Assembly: GCA_037126765.1 (NCBI GenBank)
Contig: JBBCBC010000022.1
Span: forward strand, 17,637,758 to 17,701,757
Direction: 5' to 3'
DNA: 64,000 bases
Origin: Stenogyne calaminthoides
Taxonomy: Eukaryota > Streptophyta > Magnoliopsida > Lamiales > Lamiaceae
The notes below the pieces were generated by a model. That model was not told the DNA's origin, did no database searches, and worked only from the letters and a program-made list of their open reading frames with translations. Shown piece by piece: positions 32,374-43,365 of this stretch; positions within the stretch are counted from its first letter, which is position 1, and the number at the start of each line of letters is the position of its first letter. The position numbers were made by a program, and so were the translations under genes.

Positions 32374-32745
32374 TCATGTTTTATACATAAACAAGTTAAT
32401 GATCAAATGCCAAAACAAAAAAATTGCACCAATTGTCATTACATTTGCAAGAATTATTGTACTAATCTTGACACAACCGGAATTGCAAGTATGAGTAATC
32501 GTAGTTGTATTCCGGCGATGAATTTGGACACTATTGACCTCTTCGGTTTCAAGTTTCACAACGAAGAAATTTGTGGGCACACATCAATGAGAGAAACTAC
32601 ATCCTTCGCAATTATAATACAACCTATCGGGTTTTTTGTCCGAGCCCAAAACATGGATGTTTGTTGCTCGACCATATTTTTTACAATTTGCATCAATATA
32701 CTTCAAATATTTTTTGCGAGTTGTGCATTGGCTAGAGCTTACCAT
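32374..32745 (-). pseudogene. Small GRF-zinc-finger-like membrane protein gene (one nonsense codon)
   Basis: The ATG at 32745-32743 opens a 123-codon frame with a single TGA at 32586-32584 (codon 54). Residues 20-53 read NCKKYGRATNIHVLG...RLYYNCEGCSFSH, then the stop, matching the C...C spacing and aromatic pattern of GRF-type zinc fingers; the stop replaces the position usually held by Trp. The second metal ligand position is Tyr (Y24), where Cys is usual. The C-terminus (MTIGAIFLFWHLIINLF) is a single membrane-spanning segment. A TATA box lies about 70 bases upstream. The gene sits between the MULE transposase and the Ulp1-like gene and is probably part of the element. Function unknown; the family call is motif-based. 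Confidence 0.6.
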
Positions 32746-32812
32746 ATATCAAAAAAATTTTGGTGTGTTAGAGGAGAACGTAATAAGATTATAACCCCAT
32801 GCAAGTTTCCTC

Positions 32813-32820
32813 TATTTATA
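32813..32820 (-). promoter_or_regulatory. TATA box of the GRF-finger gene
   Basis: The minus strand reads CTTATAAATAGAGG, about 68 bases before the ATG at 32745. This is a conventional plant core promoter and supports a real minus-strand gene. Confidence 0.55.
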
Positions 32821-33830
32821 AGGTGGTGTAAGTGACCTCAACGGTTAGTTTTTGTCCCAAACGGTCGAACTACAATGGATATATTATCCCAAAAAGTAGA
32901 GACATTTGTGTCAGCATCTGTAGACATAAAAAATGTGCATAAAAACATGCACTTATTCATTCTCAAATGCATACATTAATGTCAGGGTTCATAGATACAT
33001 GCATAAGTGTAGGTAACGTTAAGTAATGCGTGTTACTCAGTGTTATAACATGAGTTGTTCATAACCATACCAACAAAACTGAAATTGACTAAAAATGTAA
33101 ATTTTTAAGTTAGTTGTTTTATGATTCCAGTAAGCTGGTAAATTTTTTTGAGTAATATAATATTAGTATAAGGTAATTTTTTATTGTATGTATATACAAC
33201 ATTAGTTGTCCCACATGAGTTGTTTATAACCATTCCAACAACATTAGTTCATAATTAGGGCTATTTTTTATATATTCATATTAATATATTTTTTAAAATA
33301 TTATTAGATGAAAATTCATATTTTTATATTAATATATTTTTTATCGTATTATTTTTGTATTTACCAATCTTTTTATGAAATAACACATCAACATATATAC
33401 ACAAGTATAAATCCTGTAAATATAAAAAAATGAATACGTGCATGCATATATTCATTTTAAAATGAATACATGCATCCATATATATGCTTAAAACCAAGCT
33501 GCATGCATAAGTTCCTACAATAGTCCATGTTGCAGTGACATAATAGCTCTACAACCAGCTACTATACAAAGACATATCAAAATGTAGGGCAAAATAGGTT
33601 CAACTTGATAAAACTAAAAAGTTTACAGAACATAATCCATAATCCAAAACATACTCCACAATCCATAAACACTTAATCGATAATCTAAGGAGAAACATAA
33701 TAATTACTTACTATCTAACATAATCCATTACCAATAACCACTTACTATCTAACACCTACACATAATCCATAATCAATAATCACTTACTATCTAATATAAT
33801 CCATTACAATCTAAAATAGACAATGTTTAA
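32821..33830. other. AT-rich spacer within the MULE
   Basis: It separates the GRF-finger gene from the 3' end of the Ulp1-like gene. A short repeat of ACTTACTATCTAA near 33706-33800 is seen. No gene is recognised. Confidence 0.4.
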
Positions 33831-36800
33831 TCAAACTGTTAAAGATGGGGTTCCAAGGAACAATTCAGCCATCTTCTTACGATAATTTCCGGAAGGCGCG
33901 TCGCTAAAAACTAATTGTTTAGGAGATTTGTTGAGAATGGTATTCTCAATGTGTTTGCACACTATTACACTACAGTCGACCAAACTTTCAGACTGTTGTA
34001 TACAGTCAGATGAAACTGGTAGCTTGAAAGCATTATCTAAGAAGGGATAGGCAACACTCTTGCCATGATAAATTTCCCTTAGCTTACTCTCAACATACTT
34101 CACCTGTAAAACAAAGTAAAGAATAAAAAAATGTTGAGACCTGCACGATCTGATTTTGTAAACAAATTTAATAGGCCTAAATTAATACTTACCACAACAT
34201 TTGATTTGGTCAGATGAGTGTCAACTATTTTGGTCGATCTTGGATGACATGAGTTATAAAACTTCCACTTAAATTTCTGCATGTTTAGTATCAAGAACGT
34301 CCAGTGAAAGCCTGAATCACGGGTTGCTTTTGGACTACCTTTTGTGTTCATCGGGAAAAGTACAAAGTCACAGGCGATGGACTCCTCCAACAAATCATCT
34401 ATTAAATGTTTCAACGTTCCTGTTGGACTTGGATTTTTTTCTTCTTAAATAATGTCCAACAAGAGTTGTTTTAAACACAAATTACTAACAAAAATAGTTT
34501 AACAACCGAAAACATGTTATTCGTATAATGATAAAGATCATATCTTTTTTACCCAACAAGACTACGTGAACAATATTACGTTCTTCACACCCTTTTTTTC
34601 TTTGTAAGTATGCTTCATCAGATCTGTCCATGCGTCAATCACCTATACCAGTTTTTTGTCAATAGAAAAAACATGTGCTAAGTTTTTTAACAAAATGCAT
34701 GAATATATGTAACAAAAAATGCAAACCTTTCCCATCGTAGGACTATGGTGGACTAGGGTAACAACATCTCCAGTTGTTACTTCAGAGAACGGTTGTACTC
34801 CCTTTCAGATTATACTGTTTTAATAAAAAAATAGTGCAAGAGAAGGAAAAATAATAGTAACTTTAGAAGTTACTTTTAGTTCATATTAAGAAAAGGAAAT
34901 TATCGGTCTTTGTATTATCTATCTTGTCCTTGGTCTTCATTTCAACGATCCTTTAAATAGAAAGTTTATCAATAGTAGAATATCCATTGTCCAAAATCGG
35001 CAATCCAGTTGCTGCCTTGTTGACACGCTATTCTGCCATTTTGTATTTGTCAACATTAACATAGGTGCGCTCGCTCGCACTCGTTGGTGTCAACTCCTTT
35101 GCCCTCCTATCACCAAATTGAGTTATGTTCTTGACTCTTTTAGTCAGTGTGCTTGGTGAGATAAAAGTTGGGGCCTTTCGGGGCAACAATTTCCACTTTA
35201 TCAATTTTTGAAACTTATTTTGCAGGAGTACAAGTATCAAGCTTGGAAATATGAAGATTTGTGATTTCTTCAATCTGTGCTAGATTGTCTGGATTCGAAT
35301 AAATTTGCGTCGGTGATAGAAGTGAGCTTTGGAACTCTCAAAGTCTCAATTTGTCATTATCTGCACGAAGCTGAGCATTTTCTACCTCAAGTGCCATCAA
35401 CCTATCGCATATCGACTTCATTTGTGCAGATTTTTCTCAGTGTATCTTCTCGATCTCGCCTGTCATAATTGAATTGCGTAGACTTAAATTCTTCAATTCA
35501 GTTTTCACGTTCAATCTATCTACAAGCGACATCAGAACTTTAGCTGTAGACTTGTTCACGCCCGACGATTGATATATACTCGTATCACATTTTTCCTTCA
35601 AACTATACTCCGACCCCATATCATCAAGCTCCAGTCCACATCAGAACATTTTTCCTTCAAACTGTACTCCGACCCCATATCACATTGTTAACGATGGATG
35701 AGGATCAAAATTTCAGAAATTATATCAAATTGAGAATATTAAAGAAACATATTCGTACGTTGTCAGCTTACAGAAATCCATAAAGCATACCTTGTTGAGT
35801 CTCACTCACAATAGGAAATTCCTCAACTACAGCTTTTTGTGTGGTGTTGGGGGCAATTTGCAAAATCTGCAAACCATAACACGGAGCATCTATCGAAAAC
35901 CCAAGGGAAGTTTCATGAACAGCATCCACACAATCTGGAGTTGAGTGTATTTCTTCCTTGTCTTGGTGTGGAGTTATTCTTTGCACAACATATTTATTGG
36001 ATCGTTTTTTTCTTGGACACAAAGTTTTGTGGTTTCTTCTAAACCGTGAACCCTATCGGTTTGTTTATGCAATGCATCACAATTCATATCTTTGTTGTCA
36101 ATATATTCAAAGCCGCCAAGAATCTCTCTGATTCAATCCTTCTCATAGCGTGTTGGATTAATAACCAATCTGGTAACCTAGAGATCGTTTGAAAGATGGA
36201 TTAGTGACAAAATTTTAGAAATCATATCAATTTGAGAATAACAAAGAAACATATTCGTACATTGGCAGCTTTCAGCTTGGTTAGATCCACACGATCTAGA
36301 CTTATCAGAAGTTTTGGAAGATTCCATTTCAGAAAACGAGGGAATAAATCCGGTAATTCTTTCTTCTTCTTTTTGACCAATCATGTATGCTCACACAGCT
36401 AATACTAAACAAAAATAGGTAGACCATAAACAGAAGACCAATTAGTAAAATTTATTTAAGTAACATTATTTAAAATATAATTTAATAGGTTTGTGAAGGC
36501 TTACGGTAATAACAAAGCACAATCATATTTTTAGAGTTTGAGTTGTCTTTATTTATTTCAACAACACGTCAGTAAAATACTCTGACCAATCATACAACAT
36601 TACTTCATCAAGCTTCTCGAGGTATTCCGTCAAATACCAAGCAATACATGAACTTTTGCAAGGAGAGAGTACGTAAGCCATCTAGTAGCACTGTGTCAAC
36701 CTGGAAACATCTTGGACGCTCGTTTCATCATTTTGTACCAACAAACTTTGAATCTTTTCCAGGATGCATGTCTTGGTGAGTACACCTTTAGGGTGTTCAC

Positions 36801-37600
36801 CAAAAGTCCTACGAACCCATAACGTATTTCTAGAATCCTTCTTCTTGAAAGGGATTTTCTTGTCACCACCACACACTCCGAAAATCAGTGAAACATGTAT
36901 GCCCGTAACATGAATGACTTTCCCTCCTATTATGAAGCGCACATCTTTTTGATCAAAACACATCAGTATCTTACGGATGTCTCCATCATTCTTCTCACAT
37001 TTATTCATCATATGCTCATTACCATACCGATGTATGGCATCAAAAAAATACCAGGTTGCTGTCTTCCTAATCTCTCTTAGATGAGAATAAAAAAATTTCA
37101 GTCATCTTAGATACTTGATTGCAGTAGTCAAATTGCTTCTGTAATAGGTTATCCCTTCATCAATTCTGAAGTTCCCTACAAAAAAAATGTACATTTTTTT
37201 TAAGGTGTAAATATTTCTAATTTGGAAAAGAGAGATTCAATAGCGGAAGGAATAATGGCACACTTACTGAAATTATTTCTTGGTTTCAGCCTTCTAATAT
37301 ACTCATCACCGTCACTTCCTTCATTGTTTTCGGACGTAGAAGCATCTAATATATTATCTCGTTTATCACGTTTCCCACCACTGCTAATACTTACTATTTA
37401 AAAAAAAAATAAGTGTCATTACAATTGCTAAAAATCACTGTTTTCAGAAAAAATAAGAATTATTTCTTGTATACGTTTATCATCACAAACCAAAAAGAAT
37501 AAACCAAAAAAAAATGTGCATCACAAACCATCAAAAGACCCCTCATTCTTGTGTAGCCGATGCCTCCTCTTAATGGTTTTCCTTTAATCGCATTCTACAA
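33831..37600 (-). pseudogene. Ulp1-like (C48) cysteine protease gene, multi-exon, decayed
   Basis: The last exon (34103-33831) and the preceding one (to 34193) join by a clean phase-0 intron, GTAAGT...TTACAG. Together they give a Ulp1-type catalytic end: His in SGFHWTFLIL and Cys in LVDCSVIVCKHIE. The expected Asp between them reads FYNS, i.e. Asn. Upstream exons include VIDAWTDLMKH and DVVTLVHHSPTMGK (about 34560-34790), a basic linker (35028-35273), 35437-36400 fragments, and an N-terminal domain (IRKTATWYFF..., FIIGGKVIHVTGIHVSLIFGV, 36682-37080) of the kind seen in MULE-associated Ulp1 proteins. Such proteases cleave SUMO-like modifiers. Frameshifts, stops and the lost Asp indicate a pseudogene. 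Confidence 0.7.
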
Positions 37601-37679
37601 GAACAAAAATTCATTCATAATGTATCTTAAAAGTGCATATATTCATTTTGAAGTGATTGTGTAAAAGTGAAACATATCA

Positions 37680-38235
37680 TTGGACAAAAAATCTGATTCC
37701 GAAGAATCAGACATCACCGTATTGCGATTCACTTTTTTTTATGACGTCATTTTCACATAAAAATAAAAAGAACCCAGTCAAAATGTGTAAATATTCTCAT
37801 AAAATTAAAATAACATGTCAAATACACAAAATCCATTCAAGATGAGAATTTTTTTTAACACATACATACCATTAAAAGATGAATATGTATCCGATTTAGT
37901 AACCACATTATTGGTCTTCAATCTTCTTCTTACGACATTTCTTAAACATAATAATAAAAAATATATAATTTCATAACAAATACGTATCATTCAGGGATGA
38001 ATCAGATTCTAAAGATACATCAACCAGTTTAGTGCACTTCCGTCTTTTTTTATGACATTTTTTTCTTCTAATAATCAAAATAATGGAGTCAAACTCATAA
38101 AAAATAATCTTTTTCAAGGAAAATACATGGTGAATACAGAAATATCATTCATGCTTGATTCTGATTCTGAGCTATTCATTATCTTTCTACGTGGTTGTCT
38201 CTTCATCACATATTTCTTCTCACCGTCTATTAGTA
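37680..38235 (-). repeat. Array of four repeated acidic exons of the Ulp1-like gene
   Basis: Reading the minus strand from 38235, four segments about 150-170 bp apart encode a basic stretch then an acidic Ser motif. They are KRQPRRKIMNSSESESSMND (about 38215-38135), CHKKRRKCTKL...SLESDSSLND (about 38065-37985), KKCRKKKIED...SDTYSSFNG (37950-37870, one frameshift) and VMSDSSESDFLSND (about 37730-37670). Each is flanked by AT-rich intron-like DNA. This looks like tandem duplication of one exon. Confidence 0.6.
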
Positions 38236-38666
38236 CATAACAAATTAAAATATAATAAAAAAATATTGAACAAAGAATAAGGATTACCAACATGTATCAA
38301 ACGACTTCGAACTAAAAATTTCAATATTTTCACCTATAATTAACATAAACGAAAAAAATTATAAGGTAAACATTAAACGATCGATAGGAATTTACATCAC
38401 TATAACGCATAAATCGATTGAATCAGAAGAAACCAGTCATTAAAACATGATGTTTCATATATTCCACAAGCAATAAGGAATTATAATCAAACAAAATGAT
38501 TCACAAACTGTTACATTTAAAGTAACTGTCAGAAATGGGTATTTTTACACCAGACATATTTAACATCTATTAAGTAACTGGAAGAATATATGCAATTACA
38601 AACAATCATATATAATTTTGCAAACCAGCTACAGTTAACATCTGCAAAGGAAACATAAATACAGAG
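38236..38666. other. Spacer up to the Sirevirus insertion
   Basis: AT-rich DNA; no exon is recognised. It ends in CAGAG (38662-38666), the left target-site copy. Confidence 0.4.
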
Positions 38667-40804
38667 TATTGGGAGATGAATTTAATAAAGATATATGATT
38701 TTGATTAGATCCCAAAACCCCTGAGTATGACATGTTCAGAATAATCTTGATAGTTGAGTCAGGATTCAGTTTTAGAGTATTCAGGATGATATCTCGCAAA
38801 ATGTATAGTCGCCAGATATAGATCGTGTTAGATCTCAAGATTCGAAGAAGTCAATATGTTTCAAGAAAAAACCGAAGTTTCAAAGATGAAACTAAAGTTT
38901 ACAAGACTCAAGAAGAAATTGAGAATCAAGACTCGATTGAAATCGAGATATCAAGACTCGCAGAAACCGAGATATCAAGACTCAAGATGAAATCGAGATA
39001 TCAAGACTCAAAGAAATCGAGATATCAAGACTCAAAGATAAAACTGAGGAACTGAAGACTCAACATGAAGACTCGAGATATCGGTCAAGATATCCGTGAA
39101 GACTCGTAAGACGCTAAGACTCGTAAGACCAAGAAGACTCGTAAGACTCGTACATCAAAGATCAAGATCAAGAATCAAGATCAAGAATACTGAAGGCACA
39201 TTAATTACTGAAGACTCAGTAATGTACTGAATGCTCATTATAAACCTAAATGTTCCGAGGCACTGAGAATATCTATCTAAAAGATGCAATACTGAGAAGA
39301 TCGTGATTCCTTAGAGAAATAGATATTTGCCATGACATTCAAATGCAGACAAAAGGAACTAAGTCAGAGTGTTGTTAAGGTTATATCAACTCAGAGTTTG
39401 TAACCAAAAGAGCCGTTGAAGGTGTCTACCTTTAACTGGAGACAAAAGTCAAAAAGAGGAAGACAACATTGTACCATCTCGACAATCGACGGTTGACAAA
39501 TTTGAAAAAAAGATGTCGGAAGTACAAAAGTTCCGTTTCGCAAAAAGTGAAGACCGGCTACATGAAAAAATATTGCCTAAAACGTGTTAGGGAGTTTCAA
39601 ACCCTAAATATAGTCGTTCCTCACACACCATAAGAGGAAACTCACGGTATCTCCTCCAACGGATAGTTTTTAAAGAGTGACCTTGGTGTATTCCTATAAA
39701 TACTTGTGACCCTCTACATTGTAAGGTTACGGAAATTTGTAAGCAACTCAAGAGCTCAAACTTATTATCAAGAAAAGTTAAAGCACTCGAAAAACTTAGA
39801 ATTTCCCAAGTGCTTTTAAATCGAAGAGAGCTCATTCCACTAAGCCTAGCTTGATAAGATATATCCAAGCTTAGTCGAGATATCCTAGCCTTTGCATTGT
39901 ACTTTATTGTAAAGGATATCTCATCCTAGTTGAAACCAACCAAGAAACCCCAAACCCTTTTAGAAGGTAGTTTGAGTGTGATTGTTGGTGAGAAGAGTTG
40001 TAAAGAGTTAGTAAACTACGCGGAGTAGTCGAAAAGCTCGGAGGTGAAGTTAGTAATCTCTGAGAGGTAGTCCGAAAGCTTGTTTGTGTTTGAGTAAGTA
40101 AACTACGGAGGTAGTCGTAAAGCTCAAGGTCGGGTTGAGTAAGTAAACTACGCGGAGTAGTCGAAAAGCTCGGGGAAGTTGAGTAAGTAAACTACGCGAG
40201 GTAGTCGAAAAGCTCAAGGAAGTGATTAGTGAATTTCTCTCAAGAGATCGAGAAAGAGTGGACGTAGGAGCTTTAGTCTCCGAACCACTATAAATTCTTT
40301 GTGTTGTTTATTGCTTTCTTTATCGTGTAATCATTTGCATTGACTTAAATCAAAAGCATATTTTCATCGACATTTCAATTTGGAATCAATCCAATGGAAG
40401 TTGCATATAATTGAATCACAAACTAATCACTATTCCATTCAAAGGAGGTTTTTTAAAAAGCTTAAAACGAGTATAAACTAAAGGGCCAACAATTCCACAC
40501 ATCCGAGTAGCTAGAACAGATAGTTACCAAACCGAACTTACTCTTCCGAGGGTTCATGAAGTTAATTATCGATCCAAGAAACTCGGGATCTCTGGCTTCG
40601 GGACTCGGTTGGGATTATCCGAGGTTTTAAAAAGCGGCTCGAGAGCACCGTCTCGATGAGACTTTGACTCGAGTGATTTGTGCTTCTCGGGACCTAATCT
40701 TGAGGATTATCGACCCAAGTGACCTCGATAAAAAGAAAAGTTTTAAAAACACTTGAACACGTGTATTCCCCCATACACGTAAGACTCGTTTGCACCGACC
40801 AACA
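38667..40804 (+). repeat. 5' LTR of the Sirevirus element
   Basis: It begins TATTGGAGATG-like (second base changed from TG) and ends GACCAACA at 40804. It includes an imperfect minisatellite of GAGATATCAAGACTC units (about 38896-39130) and four to five copies of a GTAAACTACG...GTAGTC...AAAGCTC unit (40005-40225). Confidence 0.9.
40289..40294 (+). promoter_or_regulatory. TATA box in conserved Sirevirus LTR block
   Basis: GTGGACGTAGGA...CCGAACCACTATAAA ends in TATAAA here and at 53046-53051 in the 3' LTR. The same block is in the LTRs at 60478-61690 (61547) and 18206-19655 (minus, 18602-18597). The flanks GTGG/CCAC and GGA/TCC can pair as a hairpin just upstream of the TATA. Confidence 0.6.
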
Positions 40805-40806
40805 AG

Positions 40807-40818
40807 TGGTATCGGAGC
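40807..40818 (+). other. Primer-binding site of the Sirevirus (initiator tRNA-Met)
   Basis: TGGTATCGGAGC lies two bases after the 5' LTR. The canonical site is TGGTATCAGAGC, so CAG reads CGG here. Confidence 0.8.
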
Positions 40819-40930
40819 GGTGGTTCAACTTGACCACTGCTTTGTTGACCAAAAGTTTTATTTACTAAAAATACTTGTGGTCTATCTGAACTGATCTTAT
40901 TTGCTGAATTCTTAAAAGACTCAGATAAAA

Positions 40931-41940
40931 ATGTCTTCTAAGAAACTTCCCATGTTCTCAGTGGAGAACTATGATTTATGGAGACTGAGAATGCATGCTC
41001 ACCTGTATTCCAAACATGAACGTATGTGGAGAGTGGTCTCTGAAGGACCATTCCAATTTACTGTGGTGAATCCCAGAGGAACATAAAATGAGAGAAAGCG
41101 ATCCTAGAGCGATTTCCTAAGTCGATGACCAACCCGACTCTGAGGAGAAAAAGTTAGTCAATCTAGACTATATTGCTAAGGACACACTATACAGTACAAT
41201 TGATGATGGTGTGATGGGAATGATCTCTCACTGCAATACTGCAAAAGAAATTTGGGATACACTAGCTGTAATGTGCCAAGGCACAGATCATATCAAGGAA
41301 AACAAACTTTTAGTTGCAATAGGAAAGTTTGATAGTTTTGAAATGGAAAAAGGTGAATCAATTGACAAATTGGAAGTCAGATTCACTAGTATTATGAATG
41401 ATCTAAATGCACTTGGAAAGAAATATCCACAGAGAGAAGTTGCATTGAAAATTCTTAGAGGTCTTTCTAAGAAATGGGATATACATGCAGTGGTGATTGA
41501 AAACACCAAAAAACATTAATTCAATGCCATATCAACAAGTCTTCTCTGAGCTGAAGGCCTATGAGTTTGTAATTGATAAGAAATCAAAAAAGGCTGACAG
41601 CAAAGATGATTCATCATCTAGTAAGAATGTGGCTTTTAAGGCCAAAGATAAAACCTGTAAAACTTGATGAGCTTGAGGATAAGCTAGCACTGACGGCAAG
41701 GAGGTTTGAAAGACTTAATAGTCGATATGGAAAATACAAAAGCTATTACAGGAATCACAGGTACCAGAAGAAACCTGAGGACAGATCAACTGAGAAGAAG
41801 AAGGACCTGAAAGTTGAGGGATCTTCATCCAAAAGGAAGGACTCCAAGTCCAAAGAAGAAAGTGATCAGGATGATGATGCCAACAGATGCTACAATTGCC
41901 AAAAGAAAGGTCACTTCCGTATGATTGTCCAGACCTGAGT
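40931..41940 (+). pseudogene. Sirevirus gag
   Basis: The ATG at 40931 gives MSSKKLPMFSVENYDLWRLRM. Frames then shift around 41090-41210 and continue as the UBN2-type gag domain (NTAKEIWDTLAVMCQGTDHIKENK, FDSFEMEKGESIDKLEVRF, LPKKWD-like block at 41211-41519). After a further break at about 41520, a basic linker leads to the zinc knuckle CYNCQKKGHF near 41887. Gag packages the RNA. Three frame breaks are seen; they may be real decay or consensus errors. Confidence 0.8.
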
Positions 41941-43365
41941 GCTAAGGAGAGAAAGAAAAGGCAAGTTAAAAGAGGCGAGAAGTTCTCTAGCAAAAAGGCC
42001 ATGGTTGCGGAAGAAGAACATTACGAGGAGGATCTAGCTCTTGGATGAGATATTCTCGAGACAATGAAAGTGATGACATTTGTCGATGGCCATTGAGGAG
42101 GTAAACTCTTCTTTCTCTGTTTTTTGCTCCTACACTAGCACAAGAGTTGTCAAGTTCAAGCGTAAAACAAATCAATTTGACTGATGGATTCTTTTGAGAA
42201 TCTAATGAAGGACTATCTTTTTTTACAGAACTGCTAAATGAACCTCAAGAGCAGAATAAGGAACTGAAGGCTGAAAATCTAAAATGGAAAGACTCTAGCA
42301 AAACCGAGATCACTTCTCAATTAATGGGAGCTCTTGATGAACTGGATGTTACGAAAGTACAACTCTCGAGAGAAAGAGAAGTTGATAGTGACCCTAATCA
42401 AAAAGCTAGAGAAATCCATTGAAGAGATTCAAATTGATCGAACTAAGTTCAATGACCTCTAAGAAGCATGAAACTCTACAGAATCTGTGAGGATAGTGCA
42501 TGAAGAAGCTAACTCTATTGAATCTTGCATCTAAAGTAATAGATGAAATTGAGTTACCAGAGATCTGCCACTATAAAATCTGGATTGGGATACATTCGAG
42601 GGGGAACCTCACAAGGTCATCTGAATCTTTCGTCAAGTAGAAAGAAGACAATCTTTGTAAAATCGATAAGCACCTACACTTCAAACCAAGAAATGCCCAA
42701 GGTTGTAGACAAGGAAAAGGACCCATGGTTTCAAAGAAACCGAATGATCGGTAGGAAAGCCCAAACCTCGGTGAAGGCTAGAAAACCCGAGCACTTTCGA
42801 TTGGAAAATTTCGAGCAAGTACTTCAAAGCCTCGGGCTAAGAATGCAAACTGAAAGGATCTGCAGATTGAACCATCGAGAGGAATCTTCGAAGAGAAACA
42901 CTTTCAGAGAGACATTCTCAAGCCGAAGAGACCAAGTCCTCGATATCTTGAAAGACCCAAATTTCAAAGATGCATAACCTGAACCCCACTTGCCTAAGGG
43001 TAAAGGTTATCTGAACCCGAAATCAACAAAGGTTTAGGCCCGGTGAACGCGAAGCCAAAGCAAATGAACAAAAAGGCTGAACCAAAGAAAATTCAAAAGC
43101 CCATGTTCATGCTAAAGGCTAGCACTCATACACGTGAAACTAAAGGCACCCGAGTAGTATTTGTGTATGTATGTTGATGTTTATGGAAGACAAATTAGCC
43201 ACTCTAAAGTGATTAGAGTTGTCGAGCGATTTGGATTCCGAAAGGTCTGACTAACCTTGTAGGACCCTACACAAATTGGGTACCTAAAAATTGATCTGTT
43301 TTTTTGGAGGAAAACAAGGGCACCGAAATGATTAAAGATCACATAGCAGACGATGAAAGCAGAGA
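41941..43365 (+). other. gag-pol linker region of the Sirevirus
   Basis: It carries remnants of the long variable linker typical of Sireviruses, with coiled-coil-like peptides (for example KWKDSSKTEITSQLMGALDEL near 42280-42350) in changing frames. No catalytic motif. The frame at 42543-42977 is open but has no family signature. Confidence 0.5.

Noticed and set aside
32407..32835. 142-residue plus-strand open frame
   Set aside because: Antisense to the GRF-finger frame, which has a TATA box, an ATG and recognisable motifs on the minus strand.
40005..40235. Regular repeats of GTAAACTACG...AGCTC resembling a CRISPR array
   Set aside because: Units are imperfect, have no unique equal-length spacers, and occur at the same place in both LTRs of a plant retroelement, so this is an LTR minisatellite.
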